Origin: Flavobacterium arcticum
GTDB taxonomy: Bacteria > Bacteroidota > Bacteroidia > Flavobacteriales > Flavobacteriaceae
Assembly: GCF_003344925.1 (NCBI RefSeq)
Contig: NZ_CP031188.1
Coordinates: forward strand, 2,401,001 to 2,465,000
Reading direction: 5' to 3'
DNA length: 64,000 nt
In this document: piece by piece, positions 1-7,256 of the stretch
How the letters are laid out: every line of letters begins with the position of its first letter
How positions within the stretch are numbered: the first letter of the stretch is position 1
Made by a program: the position numbers and the translations under genes
Notes under the pieces: generated by a model
The model's database searches: none
Seen by the model: only the letters and a program-made list of their open reading frames with translations
Told to the model about the DNA's origin: nothing

Positions 1-944
1 TAACGGGCGATGCTTTAAAAGATGAACTTGCAGTACTAATTACTGAAACACATACAAACGAATTAGTATATACTCCAGAGGTATGGAATGCTCTAAAACT
101 AGGAGATCTTGATCCTGAAAATAGCGAAAATGTCTTGTTAGTATATGGTTACAATGATGAAGATGATGATCCTGATAACGATAGAACAAGAGATAAAGAC
201 CTTAGCTGTCATAATACAAGTTGTACAGGAAAATGGGTTAGAGAACACGTGTATCCACGCTCTCTAGGAAACCCTAATTTAGAATTTGAAGGCCCAGGAT
301 CAGATGCTCATCATTTACGTTCTGTAGATTATTATATGAATAATTCGCGAAGCAATAAACGTTTTGCTGATGGCTCAGGAAATGCTTCTGTAATAACAGG
401 AGGTTATTTTTATCCTGGCGATGAATGGAAGGGTGATGTAGCACGAATGATGATGTATATGTATGTACGCTATCAATCTCGATGCCTACCTGTAGTAGTT
501 GGATCTGGTAGTACAAGTTATAGTGAAGATATGCCTGACATTTTTTTAGAGTGGAATACTGAAGACCCTGTAAGTGAGTATGAAATGAATAGAAATAATG
601 TATTAAATGATATGCAGGGTAATAGAAACCCTTTTATAGATAACCCCTACTTAGCTACTATTATATGGGGCGGGGCTGATGCCGAAGACACATGGCTATT
701 AGATAATGAAGATTTTACAAGTACAGATTTAGTTGTTTACCCTACAGTTACTACAGGTACTATTTATATTGATAATATTAATGGTCTAAATTATACTTAT
801 ACTATATACAATATGATGGGGCAAGAAATTAAAAGTACTATTATTGATAATAAAATTGAAATGAATAGTTACCAATCTGGGATTTATATTTTAAATATAA
901 AAATAAAAAATAAAATAAAGTCTTTCAGAATTTTGTTAAAATAG
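1..944 (+). CDS. Secreted endonuclease I family nuclease with T9SS sorting domain (5' truncated by window)
   Basis: The reading frame is open from base 3, so the N-terminus and any signal peptide lie upstream of the window. The visible part carries the endonuclease I (His-Me finger) signature: REHVYPRSLGNP, then DAHHLRSVDYYMNNSRSNK, where the EHV/HH histidines and the Asn of NNSRSN are the expected metal and catalytic residues. About 70 C-terminal residues form a type A T9SS sorting domain (VVYPTVTTGTIYID ... MMGQEIKS ... GIYILNIKIKNK). The product should be exported and attached at, or released from, the cell surface, degrading DNA and possibly RNA. The family assignment is firm; the full length is unknown. 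A TTG inside the frame at 135 is not a credible start because conserved sequence continues upstream. Confidence 0.88.
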   Translation, partial: TGDALKDELAVLITETHTNELVYTPEVWNALKLGDLDPENSENVLLVYGYNDEDDDPDNDRTRDKDLSCHNTSCTGKWVREHVYPRSLGNPNLEFEGPGSDAHHLRSVDYYMNNSRSNKRFADGSGNASVITGGYFYPGDEWKGDVARMMMYMYVRYQSRCLPVVVGSGSTSYSEDMPDIFLEWNTEDPVSEYEMNRNNVLNDMQGNRNPFIDNPYLATIIWGGADAEDTWLLDNEDFTSTDLVVYPTVTTGTIYIDNINGLNYTYTIYNMMGQEIKSTIIDNKIEMNSYQSGIYILNIKIKNKIKSFRILLK

Positions 945-973
945 TATAGAGAATATATAAAATTATATTTTCT

Positions 974-1013
974 AAGAAAACTCCATTAATCATAATGGAG
1001 TTTTCTTATTTTT
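974..1013 (+). terminator. Rho-independent terminator after endonuclease gene
   Basis: Perfect 15-bp inverted repeat (974-988 with 993-1007), 4-nt loop, followed by a T-rich tract. It lies 30 bases after the endonuclease stop codon. Confidence 0.85.
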
Positions 1014-1142
1014 AAGCAGTTAACATTATAGTAACGGTCTTTTGATATATAAGACATCATTAGTTAATATAGGAATTGAAACTTTGTAGTCGGTTGAAAA
1101 TCAATCCCCTTAAAGGTATTCAAATATTAATTAATACAAACT

Positions 1143-4100
1143 ATGATGAAACTTTTCCAAAAAAAATTACTGTTTAAAATTTTTACAACAGTACTGCTCC
1201 TCTTTAATTGTATACTATGGGCACAAGGCAACGAGACATTTACTAATGTTTCTATTGTAAGTACTAATAGTTCTTATCAAACTAGATCTTGGACAGGAGA
1301 TAACGGAATATCTTGGACAGCTACAGAAGCAAGAAGAGATATCTATTTTAACACTTCTAACAGTAGTAGTACATATACTAGTAGTGATGGTGATGGTAAC
1401 ACTATTTGTATAAATAGTGGTGGATATGTTGAAAATACAACTACTATTTCAGGGGGTGTAGGTACATTAAGTTTTGAGTATGCAAGAGCATATTCAGGAA
1501 ACTCTACACTTAAAGTATATGTAAATGATGTACAATATGGTGGTACTATAACAGTATCAAGTGTAACTCCTACTACTTTTAGTGTAGATGTAAACGTAAC
1601 TGGCGACGCAGTTATAAGACTTGAAAACAGTGCTAAAAGAACTATTATTGATAACCTTGAATGGACAGCAGGAGCAGCTCCACCAACAGTTACTACTACT
1701 GAAATAATAACTACTGATATTACCACTACATCTGCTACAAGTGGCGGTAATGTTACAAGTACTGGCGATACAAGTACAGAACGTGGTGTAGTATGGAGTA
1801 CTTCTGTCAATCCTACTGTAAGTCTTTCTACTAAAACAAGCGATGGTACAAGTACTACTACAGGTATATACAGCAGTACTATTACAGGGCTTAACTCTAA
1901 TACTCAATATTATTATAGAGCCTATGCTACAAATGCTGGTGGCACTGCTTATGGTACTGAATACAGTTTTTACACAAGAGCTATTACTCCTGCCGTTCCT
2001 ACACTAGGAAATCCATTTATTAATTCTTTTGAAATAACATTAGATGAAAATGGTAATAATAGCACAGTAGAATATGCTATAAGAGTAAATGGGTCACAGT
2101 ATGTTGATGCTTCAGGCGAACTTATAGACAATGAAGTATGGCAAACTGCTACTACGTGGGGAATGGTTACTGTAACAAACCTTACTGCTAATACAGACTA
2201 CAGTGTAGATGTAAAAGCAAGAAATATAAGCGAACTAGAAACCCCTTTTAGCAGTGCTGCCAATATAACAACTTTATCTGCAAGTGCACCATTTATTACA
2301 TTAGATAGTGCCTCTTTAGATTATGGAGACGTTTGTACAAGTATTAGTGGAAACGGATCTTTTACCTTTACAGGGCAAAACATTGATGCTAATTCTAATG
2401 TAACTATAGCTGCGCTTGCAGGATATAGCTACTCACTTACAGAAGTAGGTACTTATGTAGATAACCTTACTATAAATAACTATAATAACGAAACTGTAAC
2501 AGTATATGTAAAGTTCTCTCCTACAGAAGTAATAAACTATGACGGAGATATTATAGTATCTGGTCAAGGTGATAGTGAGTCAGCAGAACTATCAATACCT
2601 GCGACAGGAAGCGGTATAAACACAGCAGGAACAGCTGTAACAGGTGCTACTTCAAGCATTACCCAAGTATCAGCTATTGTAGCAGGACAAGGAATAACAG
2701 GCGGATGTACAGCTATTAGTACTTATGGTATTGAATATAGTACTACTAGTGATTTTACTCCTGGTGAAGGAATACAAATTGAAGGAGACAACCTCTCTGA
2801 ATCTGACTTTACAGTAACAATTTATTCGCTATCTCCTGAAACAACATATTATTATATAGCATATATTACTGATGGTTCTGGCACATTATATGGAGAACAA
2901 TCAAGTTTTACAACACTACAACTAGATGCGCCCATTACTACAGAAGCTACTAACATTACTTCAAATTCTTTTACTGCAAACTGGGACTTAGAAATAGGTG
3001 CCGAGGGTTATTACTTAGAAGTAAGTGAATATGAATCATTTGGTACAGGTATTATTGCAACTGATTTATTTTTCTCTGAATATGTAGAAGGGTCAAGCAA
3101 TAATAAGTATTTAGAAATTTATAATGGTACAGGAGCAAGTGTTGATTTATCTGATTATCAAATAAGGCAATATAATAACGGAAGTAGTTCTCCTACATAT
3201 ACTCAACCTTTATTAGGTACACTTAATGATGGTGAAACAATAGTAATAAACAATACTTCAGCTGCACTATATTATGGTTCTAATATGATTAATGGCGGAC
3301 CGATAATGGCATTCAACGGAGATGATACTATGGTTTTGTATAAACTAAGTACTAATGCTTTTATAGATATAATTGGTAGTATAGGTGATGATCCTGGGTC
3401 ATATTGGGATGGAGGAGGAAATCTAAGAACAAGAGATAGAACTATAGTAAGAAACTCTAATATACTTAGTGGAGTAACTAACACCAATACTACAGATTTC
3501 CCTACTCTTGCTACAGAATGGACTGGTTATAGTCAAAACTACATAAATCTTGGTAGTCATACTTTTGGAGGAGGCATTACACCATCATTCGTTGAAGGTT
3601 ATGAAGGGCTTGACGTAGGTAATGTAACATCATATGAAGTAACAGGGCTTGACCCTTTCAAGACTTACTACTACAGAGTAAGGGCATATAGTACAAACAG
3701 CACGTCAGATGATTCGAATATTACTTATGTAATTACTAAGCCTGTTGCAGTTACTTGGAATGGTGATGCATGGACACCTTCAGAATATCCAGATGCTTCT
3801 CCTGTAGTAATAGACAATACACTAGACGCTGTTATTGAAGGTGACTATAATACTACAGATGATGGTACATTTGAAGTTAAAACCCTTACAGTAAATAGTG
3901 GTTCTTTTGTTGTAGCCGAAGGTACTTCGATTACTGTTATTGACGAGATTACTAATAATAATGGTGCAGAAAATTTCATTGTTGAAAACAATGCAAACAT
4001 TATTCAAGTTAATGAAGTCGCTAATATTGGAGATATTAGTGTTCAAAAATCAAGTTCACCCTTATACAGATTAGATTATACATTATGGTCTTCTCCTGTA

Positions 4101-5393
4101 CGCGGACAAAATCTTCAAGAATTTTCTTCAATGACATTAGCTAATCGTTTTTATGATTATGATGAAACTACTGATCTTTTGCAAGCTATAGACCCTGAAA
4201 CAAATGATTTTGAGCAGGGATTAGGTTATCTTATCCGTATGCCGAATGATCATCCAGCTTTTATAGATGCCGATACTCCAGGTACAGCTTGGACAGGTAC
4301 TTTTGTAGGTGTACCTCAAAATGGTACAATTACAGTAAATATGTCAACCATTCTTAACGGATATAATCTTGTGGGTAACCCTTACCCATCTCCTATTAAT
4401 ATCCATGATTTTTATGCTGCTAACGCAGCAACTTTAAATGAGTCTTCGGCATTATATTTCTGGAGAAAACGTAACGACCCAGATGCTACTACCTATTGTA
4501 ATGTTACAATGGCAGCTTATACAGCTAATAACCAAAGTGGTGGTTGGGGCGATACAGGTTCTGGAACATTTGTGGGCGACCCTACTACTTGGGTTATTAA
4601 TCCTGGGCAAGGGTTCTTTGTACAAGCTTCAGGAGGTACGCTTACATTTAATAATAATATGAGGGCAAATGTAAATAACAATCAATTCTTTAGAACAACT
4701 CCAGAGGATGCTAATACTTTAGATATATCTCGTTTATGGATTAATCTTACTGGCGATTCGAGTGGATTTAGCCAAATGGCAGTAGCATATAGTAATGTGA
4801 CAACTAATGATATTGATTATGGTTGGGATGGTAAGGCTCTAGTTGAAGACGGGGTTATAAAGGTATATTCTACTGTAAATGATAATAAATTAACGATACA
4901 AGCTAGAGAATCTTTTATTGATACAGATGAAGTTACCTTAGGCTATAATGTTACTGAAGCGGGTAGCTATACTATTAGCTTAGACCATACAGATGGTTTA
5001 TTCCTTGAGGGGCAAGATATTTTCCTTACAGATAATCTTACTGGAGAAACAGTAGATCTTTGGGATATTGATTATATGTTTACTACAGAGGCAGGACAGT
5101 TTAATGACAGATTTGTAGTTACATATCGCCTTACTCCACTTAGTACTCCTGAATTTGAAATTAATAATAGTAATGTTATTGTGTCTACTAAAGATGGAGC
5201 TATTACAGTTACTGCTAAAAACTTAGAAATGGCAGATGTAAACATCTATGATGTGCGCGGAAGACTACTATATACAAAATCAGGTATTAATACATCTGAA
5301 ATTGTTATTAACGAGGTACAGGCACAACAGCAAATACTGATTGTAAATGTTACTACTGATAAAGGTACTGTGAGTAAGAAGGTTATATTCTAA
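1143..5393 (+). CDS. Large secreted multidomain protein with lamin-tail domain and type C T9SS sorting domain
   Basis: 1416 residues. A signal peptide (KKLLFKIFTTVLLLFNCILWAQG) ends near residue 28. A beta-sandwich region follows. Two fibronectin-III-like modules with the family pattern ITGLNSNTQYYYRAYATN come next, then an Ig-like choice-of-anchor stretch. A lamin-tail domain lies at about 635-800 (LFFSEYVEGSSNNKYLEIYN), and a flavobacterial C-terminal region contains YNLVGNPYPSPIN. The last 70 residues (VNIYDVRGRLLYTKSG ... VTTDKGTVSKKVIF) match the ChiA-like type C T9SS sorting signal rather than type A. Lamin-tail domains occur in many extracellular nucleases and adhesins; no catalytic domain was recognised here. 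It follows the endonuclease gene in the same direction but after a terminator, so it is probably transcribed separately. Two adjacent ATGs (1143, 1146) are possible starts. Confidence 0.85.
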   Translation: MMKLFQKKLLFKIFTTVLLLFNCILWAQGNETFTNVSIVSTNSSYQTRSWTGDNGISWTATEARRDIYFNTSNSSSTYTSSDGDGNTICINSGGYVENTTTISGGVGTLSFEYARAYSGNSTLKVYVNDVQYGGTITVSSVTPTTFSVDVNVTGDAVIRLENSAKRTIIDNLEWTAGAAPPTVTTTEIITTDITTTSATSGGNVTSTGDTSTERGVVWSTSVNPTVSLSTKTSDGTSTTTGIYSSTITGLNSNTQYYYRAYATNAGGTAYGTEYSFYTRAITPAVPTLGNPFINSFEITLDENGNNSTVEYAIRVNGSQYVDASGELIDNEVWQTATTWGMVTVTNLTANTDYSVDVKARNISELETPFSSAANITTLSASAPFITLDSASLDYGDVCTSISGNGSFTFTGQNIDANSNVTIAALAGYSYSLTEVGTYVDNLTINNYNNETVTVYVKFSPTEVINYDGDIIVSGQGDSESAELSIPATGSGINTAGTAVTGATSSITQVSAIVAGQGITGGCTAISTYGIEYSTTSDFTPGEGIQIEGDNLSESDFTVTIYSLSPETTYYYIAYITDGSGTLYGEQSSFTTLQLDAPITTEATNITSNSFTANWDLEIGAEGYYLEVSEYESFGTGIIATDLFFSEYVEGSSNNKYLEIYNGTGASVDLSDYQIRQYNNGSSSPTYTQPLLGTLNDGETIVINNTSAALYYGSNMINGGPIMAFNGDDTMVLYKLSTNAFIDIIGSIGDDPGSYWDGGGNLRTRDRTIVRNSNILSGVTNTNTTDFPTLATEWTGYSQNYINLGSHTFGGGITPSFVEGYEGLDVGNVTSYEVTGLDPFKTYYYRVRAYSTNSTSDDSNITYVITKPVAVTWNGDAWTPSEYPDASPVVIDNTLDAVIEGDYNTTDDGTFEVKTLTVNSGSFVVAEGTSITVIDEITNNNGAENFIVENNANIIQVNEVANIGDISVQKSSSPLYRLDYTLWSSPVRGQNLQEFSSMTLANRFYDYDETTDLLQAIDPETNDFEQGLGYLIRMPNDHPAFIDADTPGTAWTGTFVGVPQNGTITVNMSTILNGYNLVGNPYPSPINIHDFYAANAATLNESSALYFWRKRNDPDATTYCNVTMAAYTANNQSGGWGDTGSGTFVGDPTTWVINPGQGFFVQASGGTLTFNNNMRANVNNNQFFRTTPEDANTLDISRLWINLTGDSSGFSQMAVAYSNVTTNDIDYGWDGKALVEDGVIKVYSTVNDNKLTIQARESFIDTDEVTLGYNVTEAGSYTISLDHTDGLFLEGQDIFLTDNLTGETVDLWDIDYMFTTEAGQFNDRFVVTYRLTPLSTPEFEINNSNVIVSTKDGAITVTAKNLEMADVNIYDVRGRLLYTKSGINTSEIVINEVQAQQQILIVNVTTDKGTVSKKVIF

Positions 5394-5426
5394 ATAATTG
5401 CAATAGTTTTATATTTTTTTAGTTAA

Positions 5427-5466
5427 GAAATCGCTCGGAAAGTAACTTCCCGAGCGATTTCATTTT
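5427..5466. terminator. Bidirectional terminator between convergent genes
   Basis: 12-bp stem (5427-5438 with 5450-5461) rich in G and C, with T runs on both sides. It separates the lamin-tail gene from the convergent AHSA1 gene. Confidence 0.85.
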
Positions 5467-5487
5467 TTAGCTAATGTATTTTTTCAA

Positions 5488-5916
5488 TTATTTCTTCTCA
5501 ACATACTCTTTTAATGAAGTACCCAATATTTGATTCCATCCTTTTTCAAAATTATCTCTTTTAAGTTCTTCTATTGAAGGGAAAGTATCCAAATCTGTAT
5601 GAGTAAGTATAAGTTTGGTTTTATCATCTTCTGGAAAAAGCTCAAAAGTAACATAGGATATTCCGTCATAACCGTCATACTTCCAGCTATACGTTAGTTT
5701 CGTTTCAGGTATAACTTCGGTTACTTCACATAAATGAATGAAATTTTCACCATCATGATCACAACCAACAAAATTAAACTTAAAACCTATTTCGGCTTTA
5801 AAATCTTTAAGATCAAAATACCATTGTCTCATTTTCTCCACATCGGTTAGTGCCTGCCATACATGGGTAACAGGAGCATTATAAGTACGCGTTACAACTA
5901 AAGGTTTTGTTTCCAT
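5488..5916 (-). CDS. AHSA1/SRPBCC domain protein
   Basis: 142 residues forming a single START/SRPBCC-type fold. It opens with VTRTYNAPVTHVWQALTDVEKMRQWYFD and contains the typical LTYSWKYDGYDG ... VTFELFPEDDKTKLILTHTDL pattern seen in Aha1 C-terminal-like proteins. No signal peptide, so it is cytoplasmic. Such proteins bind hydrophobic ligands; the ligand here is unknown. The ArsR-type regulator gene lies 22 bases upstream on the same strand, a pairing repeated in many bacteria, so the two almost certainly form one transcript and the regulator probably controls both. Confidence 0.88.
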   Translation of the reverse strand: METKPLVVTRTYNAPVTHVWQALTDVEKMRQWYFDLKDFKAEIGFKFNFVGCDHDGENFIHLCEVTEVIPETKLTYSWKYDGYDGISYVTFELFPEDDKTKLILTHTDLDTFPSIEELKRDNFEKGWNQILGTSLKEYVEKK

Positions 5917-5938
5917 ATTATAAAATTTTATTGTTTAC

Positions 5939-6247
5939 TTATTTTTCATCTTCCAGGAAAGCACCCAATGCATCCAGCTTATCGTTCCAAAACTCCCTAT
6001 AGCGGTTAGTCCATTCGGCAACTTCTTTAAGTTTAGATAGCTCTGCCCGACAATAACGCTCTCTCCCCTCTTGTTTAATACTTACTAAACCACATTCTGT
6101 AAGTATTTTAATGTGTTTGGATACTGCCGGACGGCTTATCTCAAAATTATCAGCAACAGCATTCAGGTTTAATTCCTGTTTTGATAATAAATTAATAATA
6201 GCTCTTCTATTTGGGTCGGCTATTGCCTGAAATACATCTCTTCTCAT
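5939..6247 (-). CDS. ArsR-family winged-helix transcriptional regulator
   Basis: 102 residues. The sequence covers a complete ArsR winged helix: FQAIADPNRRAIINLLSKQ, then the recognition helix region FEISRPAVSKHIKILTECGLV and the wing IKQEGRERYCRAE. There is no CxC or other ArsR metal-site motif, which fits the AHSA1-partnered subgroup rather than arsenic or zinc sensors. It is the first gene of a two-gene unit with the SRPBCC protein. Its promoter region carries inverted GTAAC/GTTAC repeats overlapping the -7 box, suggesting autorepression. Confidence 0.92.
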   Translation of the reverse strand: MRRDVFQAIADPNRRAIINLLSKQELNLNAVADNFEISRPAVSKHIKILTECGLVSIKQEGRERYCRAELSKLKEVAEWTNRYREFWNDKLDALGAFLEDEK

Positions 6248-6255
6248 TTTAATTA

Positions 6256-6301
6256 TGTAACTATTCGGTTACAAATATAAGAAACCATTTGGTTACACAA
6301 A
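6256..6301 (-). promoter_or_regulatory. Promoter and operator-like repeats of the ArsR/AHSA1 unit
   Basis: On the minus strand a TTTG box (6301-6298) sits 18 nt upstream of a perfect -7 box TATATTTG (6279-6272). The inverted repeat TGTAAC-6nt-GTTACA (6256-6273) overlaps the -7 box. A second dyad AACCA-2nt-TGGTT (6283-6294) lies between the two promoter elements. Both contain GGTT, so the regulator may bind both. Confidence 0.65.
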
Positions 6302-6327
6302 TAAATTTTAAAACAAATTTTAAAATT

Positions 6328-6335
6328 TATCTTTG
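6328..6335 (+). promoter_or_regulatory. -7 box of the pseudouridine synthase gene
   Basis: TATCTTTG matches the Bacteroidota TAnnTTTG element 20 bases before the ATG at 6356. No convincing -33 element was seen. Confidence 0.55.
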
Positions 6336-6355
6336 TCTTTATTCAATCAAAATTT

Positions 6356-6922
6356 ATGGAACATCATTTTATTATCTACAAGCCTTACGGCTACCTTAGC
6401 CAATTTATATATAACCTAAAGCGTAAAAAGAAACTTTTAGGAGAACTACACAATTTCCCTGAAGGTACTATGGCAATAGGTAGGCTCGACGAAGACTCTG
6501 AAGGTTTACTATTACTTACTACAGATGGAAAAGTAAGTGCTGCTGTACGCAGTAAAAAGGTAGAAAAAGAATACTATGCTCAAGTAGACGGACTTATAAC
6601 ACAAGAGGCTGCAAAGCAACTACAAGAAGGGGTAGAAATAGGTTTTAATGGCACGCGCTACACTACGCTACCTTGTAATGCTTTTATATTAAACGCACCT
6701 CCTAGTTTACCCGCAAGAGGAAAAAAGATAAGAGATGAACGACACGGTCCTACATCATGGGTATCTATAACCGTAACTGAAGGCAAGTTTAGACAAGTGC
6801 GAAAAATGACTGCTGCTGTAGGGTTCCCTACCTTACGTTTAGTAAGAGTACGAGTAGGGAATGTACAACTAAATGATATGCAACCAGGCGAAGTTCGCGA
6901 GGTTAATACTTTTATACTCTAA
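6356..6922 (+). CDS. rluE: RsuA/RluE-family 23S rRNA pseudouridine synthase
   Basis: 188 residues. The catalytic motif GRLDEDSEGLLLLTTDG holds the essential Asp of the RsuA family. The N-terminal YKPYGYLSQF and the C-terminal TEGKFRQVRKMTAAVGFPTLRLVR match the short members lacking an S4 domain, i.e. RluE-like enzymes that isomerise a uridine in the 23S rRNA peptidyl-transferase region. Cytoplasmic. Transcribed divergently from the arsR unit. The enzyme class is certain; the exact target (RluE) is inferred from length and motif style. Confidence 0.88.
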   Translation: MEHHFIIYKPYGYLSQFIYNLKRKKKLLGELHNFPEGTMAIGRLDEDSEGLLLLTTDGKVSAAVRSKKVEKEYYAQVDGLITQEAAKQLQEGVEIGFNGTRYTTLPCNAFILNAPPSLPARGKKIRDERHGPTSWVSITVTEGKFRQVRKMTAAVGFPTLRLVRVRVGNVQLNDMQPGEVREVNTFIL

Positions 6923-7019
6923 AAGAATTATTCTTTTAATAAGTGATTGATTTGTAAATTTATAGTAGGCTATTTCAACTTATTATATAAGTTAATTACA
7001 CATAAATTGTTTACCTTTT

Positions 7020-7232
7020 TTAAACCGGCTCTATAGTAAATCCTGCCTTTTTTACGGTAGTTATTACCTCATCTCTGGTAGCTCCTTCTAATTTTACAGT
7101 CAAAATTTTATCAGGATTATCAGTATCTACACTCCACTGTTCTATTCCTGCTACATCATTTAATAATGGTGTTACTCTGGCTACACAACCGCCACAGTTT
7201 ATACTTGTTTTAAATTTTAATTCGTTATTCAT
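7020..7232 (-). CDS. CopZ-like heavy-metal-associated (HMA) domain protein
   Basis: 70 residues making one HMA fold. The metal-binding loop is INCGGCVARV (a CxxC motif near residues 13-16), followed by the beta-alpha-beta pattern ending KKAGFTIEPV. It probably carries Cu(I) in the cytoplasm to the adjacent P-type ATPase. It begins 24 bases after the CopA stop on the same strand, so it is the last gene of the copper operon. The loop has CGGC rather than the more common CxHC. Confidence 0.88.
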   Translation of the reverse strand: MNNELKFKTSINCGGCVARVTPLLNDVAGIEQWSVDTDNPDKILTVKLEGATRDEVITTVKKAGFTIEPV

Positions 7233-7256
7233 ATTAGTTTTATATTAAATTCTATT

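Noticed and set aside
1343..1907. Minus-strand open frames inside the lamin-tail gene
   Set aside because: Low-complexity mirror translations of repeated Thr/Ser codons; no start context or motif.
6921..6993. AT-only hairpins as terminators after the pseudouridine synthase gene
   Set aside because: Stems of 7-8 A-T pairs without G-C pairs are too weak to call with confidence.
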